DNA of 64,000 bases, taken from positions 1-64,000 of the forward strand of contig ONAZ01000009.1 of NCBI GenBank assembly GCA_900315945.1. Direction: 5' to 3'. This DNA is from an uncultured Lachnospiraceae bacterium (lineage in GTDB: Bacteria > Bacillota > Clostridia > Lachnospirales > Lachnospiraceae). The notes under the pieces are model-generated. The model ran no database searches. It had not been told where the DNA came from and saw only the letters and a program-made list of their open reading frames with translations. The translations under genes were made by a program, and so were the position numbers. This document shows positions 18,436 to 27,531 of this stretch, piece after piece; the stretch's first letter is position 1; every line of letters begins with the position of its first letter.

Positions 18436-18807
18436 CTATTCATTAATGAAGTTCACCACTTCTTTGTACTCCTGTAGGAGTATCTGATTGGTCTTTTCAA
18501 ACTCTGCTTCTTCCCTTGCATTAGGAGTTTCTTTGGAGTATTTCTTAGCCAGAGCTTCACATTTCTCAGCTGTCTTAGACAGCTTTTCTAAGCCAATAGT
18601 TCTAAGATTACTCTTTAACGAATGAACATTCGTAACATAATGAATGTACATTCCCATCTCAAAATTTGCAGTTATATCTAAGCGATTTTTTTCATAGCAT
18701 TTTGCAAATGTCTTGAGGGCAATTTCTAATTCTTCTCCGCCACCTGTAAACTCTTCTGCTTTCTTCAAATCAAATCCAAAATTTCTAAACTCTTTTTCAT
18801 CTATCAT
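18436..18807 (-). CDS. Hpt (histidine phosphotransfer) domain protein
   Basis: Carries phosphate between receivers in a multistep phosphorelay. The 123-residue protein has the Hpt signature HSLKSNLRTIGLEKLSKTAE with phospho-His62, in a four-helix-bundle context. It lies 9 bp after a stand-alone receiver gene and ahead of the hybrid kinase, so the three probably form one relay. The stop is an amber codon followed in the same frame by 86 open codons. Confidence 0.85.
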   Translation of the reverse strand: MIDEKEFRNFGFDLKKAEEFTGGGEELEIALKTFAKCYEKNRLDITANFEMGMYIHYVTNVHSLKSNLRTIGLEKLSKTAEKCEALAKKYSKETPNAREEAEFEKTNQILLQEYKEVVNFINE

Positions 18808-18816
18808 AACTTTCCT

Positions 18817-19191
18817 CTATCCCAATACCGAAATAATCTTTTCAACCAAATCTTGCTTACTTGCTGGTTTAATTATATATCCTTCTGGTTTTAACTCAGT
18901 TAAAGTCTTAACAACTACTTTCTTCTCATTTAATCCCGTTAGAAAAACAACTGGGATATCCTTCGTCTTCTGATTAGCCTTTAATTTATAATAGACTTGC
19001 GCTCCTGATTCCTCAGGCATAATAAAATCTAAAAATATCAAATCGCATTCATGTCCCTCTAGGAATTTAAGCGCTGATTTACCAGAATTAACCGCCGTCA
19101 CATTGTAATGTTCCCTCAAATAATTCTTCATCATATTAAGTTGCATTATATCATCATCTACGACTAGTATTCTTCTTTTCTTAACGTCCAT
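18817..19191 (-). CDS. stand-alone response-regulator receiver protein
   Basis: A 124-residue CheY-like receiver without output domain: VVDDD near residue 12, phospho-Asp55 in LIFLDFIMP, Thr in FLTGL and Lys in IKPAS. The ATG at 19191, five bases after GGTGG, is preferred over the upstream in-frame GTG. First gene of the relay cassette; it may supply the receiver function lost from the kinase's second receiver. Confidence 0.9.
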   Translation of the reverse strand: MDVKKRRILVVDDDIMQLNMMKNYLREHYNVTAVNSGKSALKFLEGHECDLIFLDFIMPEESGAQVYYKLKANQKTKDIPVVFLTGLNEKKVVVKTLTELKPEGYIIKPASKQDLVEKIISVLG

Positions 19192-19221
19192 ACAATCCAC
19201 CTATAATCGTATTATATCATA

Positions 19222-19956
19222 TTATCTATATTCTATCCCTATTAAAGTTAGACCTTGGGCAGGAGCGGTAGGACCAGCATTCTCTCTATCCTTTGACTTT
19301 ATAATATCTGATATTTCTTCAGGCATAATCCTACCTTGACCAACTGCAATAAGCGTTCCTACCATAATACGAACCATATTATACAAGAAACCATTTCCAC
19401 TACATCTAATAATTATTTCGTCTTCCTCTCTAATAACATTGACAGAGTATAGTGTTCTCTCAAAGGTCTTTACTTGTGCTTTAACAGAACAGAAAGCAGA
19501 GAAATCATGTGTTCCTTCGAAGTATTTTGCTGCTCTTTTCATGGCATTAGTATCAAGCTTATGGTGATAATGATAAGTATTAAGACGCCTTAACGGATCT
19601 TGAAAGGTTCTATTAAGTATTCTATATTCATAAGTCTTAACGGATGAAACAAAATGTGGATGCCAGTCATCATCTACCTTACAGGAATCAAGTACTGTAA
19701 TATCTTCAGGTATCCTTGTGTTGAGCGCATAACTAATCCTGGTAGGCTCCATCTTGGAATCTACATCAAATATTGCTACATTTCCAAGTGCATGTACACC
19801 AGCATCAGTTCTACTCGCCCCAAGTACTTTGATGTCTCTCTCAAATAAATCTGATAATGCTTTATTTAACACCTCTTCAATTGTAATTCCATTAGGTTGA
19901 ACTTGCCAACCATGATAATTAGTGCCATCATATGCAACTATAAGTTTTATTCTCAA
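19222..19956 (-). CDS. truA: tRNA pseudouridine synthase A
   Basis: Converts uridines 38-40 of the tRNA anticodon arm to pseudouridine. The 244-residue protein has the catalytic Asp in ASRTDAGVHALGNV (about residue 51), the N-terminal YDGTNYHGWQVQPN and the C-terminal GNGFLYNMVRIMVGTLI. It lies downstream of ecfT, as in many Firmicutes (ecfA-ecfA-ecfT-truA), but a terminator separates them here, so it likely has some separate transcription. Confidence 0.95.
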   Translation of the reverse strand: MRIKLIVAYDGTNYHGWQVQPNGITIEEVLNKALSDLFERDIKVLGASRTDAGVHALGNVAIFDVDSKMEPTRISYALNTRIPEDITVLDSCKVDDDWHPHFVSSVKTYEYRILNRTFQDPLRRLNTYHYHHKLDTNAMKRAAKYFEGTHDFSAFCSVKAQVKTFERTLYSVNVIREEDEIIIRCSGNGFLYNMVRIMVGTLIAVGQGRIMPEEISDIIKSKDRENAGPTAPAQGLTLIGIEYR

Positions 19957-19993
19957 TTTCTTATACCATCTCTTACTATCAAATTATATACTT

Positions 19994-20023
19994 AAAAAAA
20001 TATGTGACGCAAAAAGCGCCACA
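19994..20023 (-). terminator. terminator after ecfT
   Basis: Hairpin GTGGCGC/GCGTCAC (minus strand) with a TTTTT loop, starting three bases past the ecfT stop, followed by seven T residues. Confidence 0.8.
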
Positions 20024-20025
20024 TC

Positions 20026-20868
20026 TTACATGCCTAACATGTTCGCAAACAAGCCACTAACATAGCGATTATATAACACATTTGCAACAATTGTTAAAAT
20101 AACAAAACAAACCTCTATAACATATGCTTTCTTATCACTTTGATTATATTGTAATGGTTTCATCTTCGTTCTACCATCACCACCATTATAACATCTAGCT
20201 TCCATGGCAAGCGCTAAGTCATTAGCTCTTCTAAATGCTGATACGAATAGGGGCACGAGAATTGGCACCATACTTTTTGCTCGTTTAAAAACACCACCAG
20301 ATTCAAAATCAGCTCCTCTAGCCATCTGAGCCTTCATAATTTTATCTGTCTCCTCCACAAGAATAGGTGTAAAACGAAGAGCAATAGACATCATCATTGC
20401 TATTTCATGTACAGGTATCTTTATCTTCTTAAGAAATCCAAGGGATTTCTCTAGCCCATCAGTAAGTCCATTAGGAGTTGTGGTTAAAGTCATAACTGAT
20501 GTTCCTACAATTAGATATATCATTCTTATTATCATAAAGATACAATTCTTAATTCCAACATCTGTTATATGCAGAAACCCAAACTGAACTAGCACAGTTC
20601 CTGGAGTCAAAAACAAATTAAAAATTCCTGCAATAACAAGAAGAAGTACAATGGATTTAAGCCCTTTTAACATAAATGACAAAGGGACCTTACATAGCAC
20701 AATTATCATAACGAGAAATGCTGTTACAACAAGTATAGAAAAAATATTGCTTGCTAAAAAAACACTGACAATAAATAAAAGTGCACCCATTAATTTAACT
20801 CTAGGATCAAGACGGTGTATTACTGATTCCCCCGGGTAATATTGACCTATAGTAAGTTCTCTAAACAT
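20026..20868 (-). CDS. ecfT: ECF transporter transmembrane subunit
   Basis: The shared membrane scaffold that couples the two ATPases to substrate-binding S components of energy-coupling-factor vitamin importers. Of 280 residues, five to six hydrophobic segments cover the protein; the coupling motifs ARGADFESGG and ALAMEARCYNGGDGRT (the Ala-Arg-Gly signatures) are present near the C-terminal half. It follows ecfA2 by 12 bp. No S component gene lies nearby, so this looks like a group II module serving S components coded elsewhere. Confidence 0.95.
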   Translation of the reverse strand: MFRELTIGQYYPGESVIHRLDPRVKLMGALLFIVSVFLASNIFSILVVTAFLVMIIVLCKVPLSFMLKGLKSIVLLLVIAGIFNLFLTPGTVLVQFGFLHITDVGIKNCIFMIIRMIYLIVGTSVMTLTTTPNGLTDGLEKSLGFLKKIKIPVHEIAMMMSIALRFTPILVEETDKIMKAQMARGADFESGGVFKRAKSMVPILVPLFVSAFRRANDLALAMEARCYNGGDGRTKMKPLQYNQSDKKAYVIEVCFVILTIVANVLYNRYVSGLFANMLGM

Positions 20869-20880
20869 TATTATTATCCT

Positions 20881-21732
20881 TTACTTTATGCCATAAAGTC
20901 TAAGTATCTCCTCTTTAGCTTCATCAACGGTTGTAGCATCAGAAGATACATCAAATCCAAAACGCTTCATATCATGCATAAGATATGTTATTTCTGGAGC
21001 TTTAAGCCCCATTTTCTCTAGTTCTTTATAATTCTTATAAACCTCTTTAGGCGTATTGTCATATTCTATTTTCCCGTGATTCATAACAATAATCCTATCA
21101 ACAAACCTTGCTATATCTTCCATACTATGAGATACAAGCACAATAGTATTGCCTGTAGATTTATGCATATTGCTAATCATGCCAAGAATATCGTCTCTTC
21201 CTTTCGGATCAAGACCTGCTGTAGGTTCATCAAGAATTAAAATATCTGGTTTCATAGCAAGGACACCTGCTATTGCTGCTCTCCTTTTCTGACCACCTGA
21301 TAAATCAAATGGAGAAGCAGATATTAAATCTTCAGGGAACTCTACAAGCTTTAATGCTTCATACACCCTGTCATCTATCTCTTCTTTAGACAAACCAAGA
21401 TTCTTGGGGCCAAAGCATACATCCTCAAAAACAGTTGTTTCAAACAATTGATGCTCTGGATATTGGAACACCATTCCAACTTTACTTCTAAGCTCTTTCT
21501 TGGGAAAATTCTTATCAGAAGTATCTTTTCCATTGTAATATATTGTTCCAGAAGTTGGCTTAAGAAGACCATTCATATGTTGAATCAAAGTAGACTTACC
21601 AGAGCCTGTGTGACCAATTATTCCAAGGAATTCATTATCTTCAATTTTAAGTGACACATTTGAAAGTGCTGTTGTCTCATAAGCATTTCCTGGCGAATAC
21701 ACATGAGATACTTTATCTAATATAATTGACAT
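20881..21732 (-). CDS. ecfA2: ECF transporter ATPase subunit EcfA2
   Basis: ABC ATPase of 283 residues with Walker A GHTGSGKST, Q-loop VFQYPEHQLF, signature LSGGQKRRAAIAG, Walker B ILILDEPTAGLD and switch His in VSHSMED. The second of two ATPases that form the heterodimer on EcfT. The Q-loop context EHQLFE is usual for EcfA2. Sixteen bp follow the ecfA1 stop. Confidence 0.95.
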   Translation of the reverse strand: MSIILDKVSHVYSPGNAYETTALSNVSLKIEDNEFLGIIGHTGSGKSTLIQHMNGLLKPTSGTIYYNGKDTSDKNFPKKELRSKVGMVFQYPEHQLFETTVFEDVCFGPKNLGLSKEEIDDRVYEALKLVEFPEDLISASPFDLSGGQKRRAAIAGVLAMKPDILILDEPTAGLDPKGRDDILGMISNMHKSTGNTIVLVSHSMEDIARFVDRIIVMNHGKIEYDNTPKEVYKNYKELEKMGLKAPEITYLMHDMKRFGFDVSSDATTVDEAKEEILRLYGIK

Positions 21733-21748
21733 GGTTTCCCCTAATCTT

Positions 21749-22594
21749 CTACCTTGGTAAAGAATCTATTAATTCTTGTCTGGTAAGTATACCATCCTTA
21801 ATATCTAATCCAGCTTTCTTTAATTCATAAGCAAGAAGTGTAACCTGCGGTACATCTAGACTTAATTCCTTTAATCTATCCACTTTAGAAAATACTTCTC
21901 TAGGCGTACCTTGAAGTGATACTTTTCCATTGTGCATCACAAATACCTTATCAGCATTTACAACCTCTTCCATATAGTGTGTAATAAGAATAACTGTAAC
22001 ATGTTTCTCTCTATTAAGCTGATGTAAAGCCTCGATAACTTCTTGTCTTCCTACTGGATCAAGCATAGCTGTAGGCTCATCAGCAACAATACACTCCGGT
22101 TCCATAGCCATAACACCTGCTATAGCCACTCTCTGTTTCTGACCTCCTGAGAGCTTATTAGGTGAGTGATCTCTATATTGCCACATATCTACTGCTTTCA
22201 AGCTTCTAATCACTCTTTCCCATATTTCATCAGTTGGAACTCCCATATTCTCAGGACCAAATCCAACATCTTCCTCAACAATACTTGCTATTATCTGATT
22301 GTCGGGATTTTGAAATACCATTCCAGCTTTCTGCCTAACTTCCATAACATTCTCTTCTTCTGAAGTATCAATTCCATCTACCCAAAGAGTTCCTTCACTT
22401 GGAGTTAGAAGTGCATTAATATGCTTTGCAAAAGTAGATTTACCTGAACCATTATGTCCTAGTATACAGATAAACTGACCCTTTTCAACATCTATATTAA
22501 CTTTATCGAGAGCTACATTAATATCCTCAATGTTATCATCTTCGTCTCTTCTAATATATTGATAGGATACATCCTTCGCTTTAATTATTCCCAT
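21749..22594 (-). CDS. ecfA1: ECF transporter ATPase subunit EcfA1
   Basis: ABC ATPase of 281 residues with Walker [11 protein letters not shown]-loop [24 protein letters not shown] (typical EcfA1), signature [13 protein letters not shown], Walker [13 protein letters not shown] and ITHYMEE. Its start overlaps the trmL stop by 10 bp, giving translational coupling. Confidence 0.95.
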   Translation of the reverse strand: MGIIKAKDVSYQYIRRDEDDNIEDINVALDKVNIDVEKGQFICILGHNGSGKSTFAKHINALLTPSEGTLWVDGIDTSEEENVMEVRQKAGMVFQNPDNQIIASIVEEDVGFGPENMGVPTDEIWERVIRSLKAVDMWQYRDHSPNKLSGGQKQRVAIAGVMAMEPECIVADEPTAMLDPVGRQEVIEALHQLNREKHVTVILITHYMEEVVNADKVFVMHNGKVSLQGTPREVFSKVDRLKELSLDVPQVTLLAYELKKAGLDIKDGILTRQELIDSLPR

Positions 22595-23082
22595 GACAGT
22601 CTATGTAATTCTCCCATTGTGTTAAGTGTACCAAAGTTCTGTTGACGCAATGCTTCGTATAATACAACAGCAACTGAATTGGATAAATTCAAAGAGCGAA
22701 TGTCTGACTCCATAGGAATTCTCACACATTTATCAGGATTCTCTACCAGAATCTCTTCTGGAATACCCCCACTCTCTTTGCCAAACATTATATAGTCTCC
22801 ATCATTATAACTTACATCAGAATATACATTCCTTGCTTTTGTAGTAGCCATATAAATATTAGCATCAGGATTCTTAGACAAGAAATCCTGATAATCATCA
22901 TAGATAGTTACATCCAAATCATTCCAATAATCCATGCCGGCACGTTTTATCATTTTATCGTTAATAACAAATCCAAGAGGTTCAATAAGATGAAGCCTTG
23001 TCCCTGTTGCCACACAGGTTCTTCCTATGTTTCCTGTATTAGCAGGAATCTCCGGTTCAAATAATACAATATTAAGAGACAT
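22585..23082 (-). CDS. trmL: tRNA (cytidine/uridine-34-2'-O)-methyltransferase
   Basis: SPOUT-fold enzyme that 2'-O-methylates the wobble base of tRNA-Leu. The 165 residues show [17 protein letters not shown] at the N-terminus and the knot region [14 protein letters not shown] ... [29 protein letters not shown]. Length fits TrmL. It overlaps both neighbours (11 bp with the aminotransferase, 10 bp with ecfA1). Confidence 0.9.
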   Translation of the reverse strand: MSLNIVLFEPEIPANTGNIGRTCVATGTRLHLIEPLGFVINDKMIKRAGMDYWNDLDVTIYDDYQDFLSKNPDANIYMATTKARNVYSDVSYNDGDYIMFGKESGGIPEEILVENPDKCVRIPMESDIRSLNLSNSVAVVLYEALRQQNFGTLNTMGELHRLSWE

Positions 23083-24250
23083 GCTGTTCCTCTCTTAATT
23101 CATTAACAAATTCTTCTATTCTATCTAAAGCTTTTTTCAGATTACTTAGAGAATATGCATATGAGATTCGAAGAAAACCTTCGCCACAGGCTCCAAAAGC
23201 ATTTCCAGGCACAACTGCAACCTTCTTTGACTTGAGAAGTCTTGTTGCAAATTCGTCGGAAGTCATATTAAATTCCTTAATTGATGGGAACATATAGAAA
23301 GCGCCAAATGGTTCGAAGCATTTTAGCCCCATTTCTTCAAATCTATGAAGCAAATATCTTCTTCTGGCATTATACTCTTCCCTCATATCTGCCACTTCTT
23401 TATCACAATCTCTAATGGCTGTGACTGCTGCATACTGGCTTGTTGTAGGTGCACACATAATTGCGAACTGATGAATTTTCAGCATTTGTTCAATAATTTC
23501 CTTAGGTGCACAAGCATATCCCAGTCTCCATCCTGTCATTGCGTGAGACTTTGAGAAACCATTTATAAGAACAGTCCTCTCTCTCATTCCAGGAATATTA
23601 ACTATACTCACGTGTTTTTCAAGATATGTAAGTTCAGAATAAATCTCGTCAGAAAGTACAAACAAATCATGTTTTTCTACAACCTTTGCAATCTGTTCAA
23701 GGTCCTTTCTTTCAAGAATAGCTCCCGTTGGATTATTAGGAAATGGTAGTACTAATACCTTTGTCTTATCAGTAATAGCATTTTCTAACTCTTCAGCTGT
23801 AAGCCTAAAATCATTTTCTTCTTTCAATTCTATAATAACAGGTGTTCCATTTGCCAGAATTGCACAAGGAACATAAGACACATAACTAGGCTGAGGAATC
23901 AATACTTCATCTCCTGGATCAAGCATTGCACGAAGAGCAATATCAATAGCTTCAGATCCTCCAACTGTAATAAGCATTTCGTCATATGGATCGTACTTCA
24001 AATCATATCTTCTATCTAAAAAATTTGCTATTTCTTCTTTTAATTCTTTAAGTCCTGCATTACTTGTGTAGAAAGTTCTTCCCTGTTCTAATGAATAAAT
24101 TGCCTCGTCTCTTACTCTCCATGGTGTATCAAAATCAGGTTCACCAACACCAAGGGATATTGCATCTTTCATCTCACTTACAATATCAAAGAATTTTCTT
24201 ATTCCTGATGGTTCAATTTCTACTACTGTTTTATTAAGTGGGTTTCTCAT
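23072..24250 (-). CDS. class I/II PLP-dependent aminotransferase
   Basis: A 392-residue fold-type I aminotransferase of the aspartate/aromatic group. PLP Lys lies in NGFSKSHAMTGWRLGY; other landmarks are GEPDFDTPW, FPNNPTGA, SDEIYSELTY and the C-terminal FLRISYAYS. The gene overlaps the Lrp-type regulator by 4 bp, an arrangement often seen for PatA/aromatic aminotransferases controlled by an Lrp protein. The amino-acid substrate cannot be stated from sequence. Confidence 0.9.
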   Translation of the reverse strand: MRNPLNKTVVEIEPSGIRKFFDIVSEMKDAISLGVGEPDFDTPWRVRDEAIYSLEQGRTFYTSNAGLKELKEEIANFLDRRYDLKYDPYDEMLITVGGSEAIDIALRAMLDPGDEVLIPQPSYVSYVPCAILANGTPVIIELKEENDFRLTAEELENAITDKTKVLVLPFPNNPTGAILERKDLEQIAKVVEKHDLFVLSDEIYSELTYLEKHVSIVNIPGMRERTVLINGFSKSHAMTGWRLGYACAPKEIIEQMLKIHQFAIMCAPTTSQYAAVTAIRDCDKEVADMREEYNARRRYLLHRFEEMGLKCFEPFGAFYMFPSIKEFNMTSDEFATRLLKSKKVAVVPGNAFGACGEGFLRISYAYSLSNLKKALDRIEEFVNELREEQHVS

Positions 24251-24729
24251 GGTAAAATCAATGCCCTTTCATCCTTATGACCTGCCTGCATTACTGTTCC
24301 GTGATCTTTATACTTCTTAAGAATAAAATTAGTCTTAGTACTTAGAATAGACTCTAGTGGAGAAAGCTTTGCTGATACAAATTCAGATACTTCTCTGAGA
24401 GTTTTTCCTTCAATAATAACCATAAAGTCAAAACCACCAGATATAAGATATAAAGCATTTACTTCTGGGTAATGGTAAATGTGTTCTGCCACCTTATCAA
24501 ATCCCATTCCTCTTTGAGGAGTTACTCTTACTTCAATTAGAGCCGTAACTTTCTCAACTCCTACCTTATCCCAATTAATAAGAGTATGATAACCACATAT
24601 TATATGTTCATTTTCCATTTCTTCAAGACAATTAAGCACGCTTGCCTCATCTGCATCCACAAGTACAGCCAGGTCATGTATATCTATTCGGCTATTCTTT
24701 TCGATGTAATTAAGTATCTTTTCCTTCAT
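24247..24729 (-). CDS. Lrp/AsnC-family transcriptional regulator
   Basis: A 160-residue feast/famine regulator: winged-helix N-terminal domain (residues 1-55, IEKNSRIDIHDLAVLVDADEASVLNCLEEME) followed by an alpha-beta RAM domain (about 62-140) that normally senses an amino acid. It starts one base inside the AIR-synthase gene's stop and overlaps the aminotransferase, its probable target. Confidence 0.9.
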   Translation of the reverse strand: MKEKILNYIEKNSRIDIHDLAVLVDADEASVLNCLEEMENEHIICGYHTLINWDKVGVEKVTALIEVRVTPQRGMGFDKVAEHIYHYPEVNALYLISGGFDFMVIIEGKTLREVSEFVSAKLSPLESILSTKTNFILKKYKDHGTVMQAGHKDERALILP

Positions 24730-25721
24730 TAGTCTCTTCCTCCAATCACCTGATACAATTCATCCTTCTGTGGTGTCTCTAAAAACCTTATTTCATCGTT
24801 ACTAATCAATCTTCTATCGTTAGAATCAGTTGCTTTTCCTATAATGGTAGCATCAATTCCCTGCTCTGATAATGCATTTACAATAGCCTTACCATCTTTA
24901 CCTGCTACTAAAAGGGAACCAGATGATATTAATTTATATGGATTAATTCCATAGAATTCACATATCTCTATTGTTTCCTGTCTAACCTTAATCTTCTTAA
25001 GGTCAACATCAAGGCCAACATTAGAAGCTTCTGCTATTTCCCAAAGTGCTCCAAAGATTCCACCTTCAGTAACATCATGCATAGATGATGCTAATTCCCT
25101 TACAGCTCTAGCATCCTCTACTATTAATATTTCTTTATCAAAATTTACAGCCCTTTCTATCATTTCTTTATTGAAATGATTAACTAACTCAGAATATTTC
25201 TCTTTTGCAATAATACTAGTTCCTTCAAGTCCAATTGCTTTAGTCATAACAATATCCATCCCCGGCTTAATGGCACCAGTATTAAGCAGCTTATTCTCTT
25301 TTACTTTTCCAACACCTGTTATGGAGATAAGAGGCTGATTAACAACTCTTGTAACCTCTGTATGCCCTCCCATAACCTGAATGTTCAATTCATGACACAC
25401 GTCATATACATCAGACATTATTTCTCTTAATTCTTCTTCAAGAGATTTGTCTGGAAGAAGTATGGTAAGCATTATGCCAAAGGGTTCAGCTCCAGAACAA
25501 GCAATATCATTAACTGTAATATATACTGATAACTTACCAATATCCTTCGCTGTTCCTGTAATTGGATCAGTTGAAATAACTAGCGCTTCATCTTCTGCTA
25601 ATTTAAGCGCAGCACAGTCTTCACCAACTCCCGCTCCTATTAATACTTCTTTTCTAACATTATTAGTTTTTTTCAGAACTGCACGTTTAAGTACATTTTC
25701 TGGTAATTTTCCCACTTTCAT
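24729..25721 (-). CDS. AIR-synthase/HypE-like ATP-dependent protein
   Basis: A 330-residue PurM-fold protein: N-terminal domain with GAGVGEDCAALKL and ISTDPITGTAKDIGKLSVYITVNDIACSGAEPFGIMLTILLP, and an AIRS C-domain with AIGLEGTSIIAKEKY and MHDVTEGGIFGALWEIAEAS. It resembles hydrogenase factor HypE but lacks the HypE C-terminal cysteine (it ends VIGGRD), and no hydrogenase genes are adjacent. The reaction is therefore unknown. It is the first gene of the run that continues through ecfT. Confidence 0.8.
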   Translation of the reverse strand: MKVGKLPENVLKRAVLKKTNNVRKEVLIGAGVGEDCAALKLAEDEALVISTDPITGTAKDIGKLSVYITVNDIACSGAEPFGIMLTILLPDKSLEEELREIMSDVYDVCHELNIQVMGGHTEVTRVVNQPLISITGVGKVKENKLLNTGAIKPGMDIVMTKAIGLEGTSIIAKEKYSELVNHFNKEMIERAVNFDKEILIVEDARAVRELASSMHDVTEGGIFGALWEIAEASNVGLDVDLKKIKVRQETIEICEFYGINPYKLISSGSLLVAGKDGKAIVNALSEQGIDATIIGKATDSNDRRLISNDEIRFLETPQKDELYQVIGGRD

Positions 25722-25738
25722 ATTATATCATACCATAA

Positions 25739-25765
25739 AAGACTGCTCAAATTACGAGCAGTCTT
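25739..25765 (-). terminator. terminator after the VanW-family gene
   Basis: Hairpin arms AAGACTGCTC and GAGCAGTCTT around a seven-base loop, between the VanW gene and the AIR-synthase-like gene; the T tract after it is short on the minus strand. Confidence 0.65.
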
Positions 25766-25794
25766 ATCCTTTTAATATTATAATCCTTTATCGA

Positions 25795-27381
25795 CTATTG
25801 CGCCGGAGCAGCTGCCTCAGGTTGTGCTGCTTCAGGTTGTGCTGGGTCAGCAGCGGGAGCAGCCGCAGATTGTGGTGCACCAGACACTGCTGCTTTAACT
25901 GTCGCTTCATCATTTGTTGCTATGGCCGAATCAATTGCTGCTTTTCCTTCAGTTGATAGCCCTGCTGTTCCAATTGCATATATGGTATTACCTGGCTTGT
26001 ATGTACTATTATTAAATACATTTCTGCTCTGTTCTTGTCCATTTACAGTAACAACCTTCCAAAGTCTCGCTGTGTATCCAGTATGAGCACTTTGTTCTTT
26101 CTTGATTGTTCCTGCTGGTAATTCAGGTGAATACTTAAATGACACTCCTGCTTCTGTCTGAGATGTTACTTCACTGACAAAGTCAATTTTTCTATTAGAA
26201 TCTCTAGTCTCTTTACCATATACATTGAAATAAATCTTGCCACCTTCACAATATCCTTCAATGTAGATTGGTGTGCTTTGATTGTTCTTGAACTTAAAAT
26301 CAAGTATTCCTTCAGCAATGGCTGCATCTGCAGATGGTGGAACGTAAGTAACTATCATGGAGTGATTATTACGCTGTACAATCTCAAGCTCAGCTCTAAT
26401 AACTGCATTATATAGAGTTGATGACACCTGACATATTCCTCCACCGTATGACTCAACAGTCGTTCCATTTTCATAAGAACCTGCAAGTTCATATCCATTT
26501 TCTGCTGTAAATGGAACTACAGCATCAGTAACAGAGAATGTCTCTCCAGGATAAAGAATTGAACCATTTATCTTAGAACATCCATTTTTAACATTTTTAG
26601 ATCTTCCTGCTGCCGAAGAAGAGAAATCAGTATTAAAACTTCCTAAGCAATCTTTTACAGAAGATAGTTCTTCCTGACTTCCAATAGGATCCTTGGTCTC
26701 TACAACTAAGTCAATCTGACTACTATTACCATTCCATCCCTTACTAATATAATCTGCAATTTTATCCGCAGATTGATTAACATCAACTATCTTCCCCTGA
26801 GTTCCCGGCACATATTGAAATGTTCCATTCTCTCTTTTCAAACCATTATTAACAACTTTCGTATCTAGGTATACCTTATTCTTCTCAAGATACTTAGCTA
26901 CAGAAGCATTCTTTGCAGTAAGAGATACTTTGAAATCCTTACCCTTGCCGGACTCCAAATCCTTAGAGGCTTTATATCTGTATAAAGGATTACCCTCATT
27001 TCCATAATTAGCAGCTCTTTCTGCTACATCAGAATTCTTAACACACAAATCCAAGTCTTTACCTGTTGCATCTACAGACTTATCTCCAGCCACAAGTTTA
27101 AATACTGTACTTTTTGAATCTCCTAAAGAGGCATCAACTGTCTTTGTTGCTTTCGTAACGCTTTGTCCTGATACATCTTTTCCTTCAATTGTTATACCTT
27201 TAGGAATTGTCTTCTCATTATTAGTCGAACTTTCTGTATTAGATTTGCCTGTCGAATTAGATGTTGTATTACTTGAAGTATTAGTTGTATTAGCCGCTGA
27301 CACTTCAAAGCCAACAAAAAATGCTGCAGAAAGTACCATTGCAGATATTACCAGTACTATACTCTTACTAATCTTATTCAT
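25795..27381 (-). CDS. secreted VanW/YoaR-family protein with G5-like domain
   Basis: Exported cell-wall protein of about 528 residues. A signal peptide or membrane anchor (about residues 4-29, ISKSIVLVISAMVLSAAFFVGFEVSA) precedes an Asn/Ser/Thr-rich linker, a PG-binding-4-like region, and the VanW domain (GSILYPGETFSVTDAVVPFTAENGYELAGSYENGT, then GGGICQVSSTLYNAV and RNNHSMIVTYVPPSADAAI). A G5-like region follows (PAGTIKKEQSAHTGYTARLWKVV), then an Ala/Pro/Gln tail. The ATG at 27381, six bases after GAGG, is preferred; in-frame GTG at 27402 is possible. VanW proteins are associated with peptidoglycan but their exact role is unsettled. Confidence 0.85.
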   Translation of the reverse strand: MNKISKSIVLVISAMVLSAAFFVGFEVSAANTTNTSSNTTSNSTGKSNTESSTNNEKTIPKGITIEGKDVSGQSVTKATKTVDASLGDSKSTVFKLVAGDKSVDATGKDLDLCVKNSDVAERAANYGNEGNPLYRYKASKDLESGKGKDFKVSLTAKNASVAKYLEKNKVYLDTKVVNNGLKRENGTFQYVPGTQGKIVDVNQSADKIADYISKGWNGNSSQIDLVVETKDPIGSQEELSSVKDCLGSFNTDFSSSAAGRSKNVKNGCSKINGSILYPGETFSVTDAVVPFTAENGYELAGSYENGTTVESYGGGICQVSSTLYNAVIRAELEIVQRNNHSMIVTYVPPSADAAIAEGILDFKFKNNQSTPIYIEGYCEGGKIYFNVYGKETRDSNRKIDFVSEVTSQTEAGVSFKYSPELPAGTIKKEQSAHTGYTARLWKVVTVNGQEQSRNVFNNSTYKPGNTIYAIGTAGLSTEGKAAIDSAIATNDEATVKAAVSGAPQSAAAPAADPAQPEAAQPEAAAPAQ

Positions 27382-27531
27382 AAGAAACCTCATAATCTTC
27401 ACTTACATATCTAAAAATGTGTTATAATAAATTCACTTTTATTTTACACCTTACTTATTATATCAGATTCAATACATATTTTTTGACTTTTTTTATAAAA
27501 AATATACATACTTTATGGAAAGGATGCACAA

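Noticed and set aside
18175..18807. TAG read as an amino acid (pyrrolysine-type recoding)
   Set aside because: Other genes in the window end at TAG normally, and no recoding element is visible, so a nonsense mutation or coupled start is simpler.
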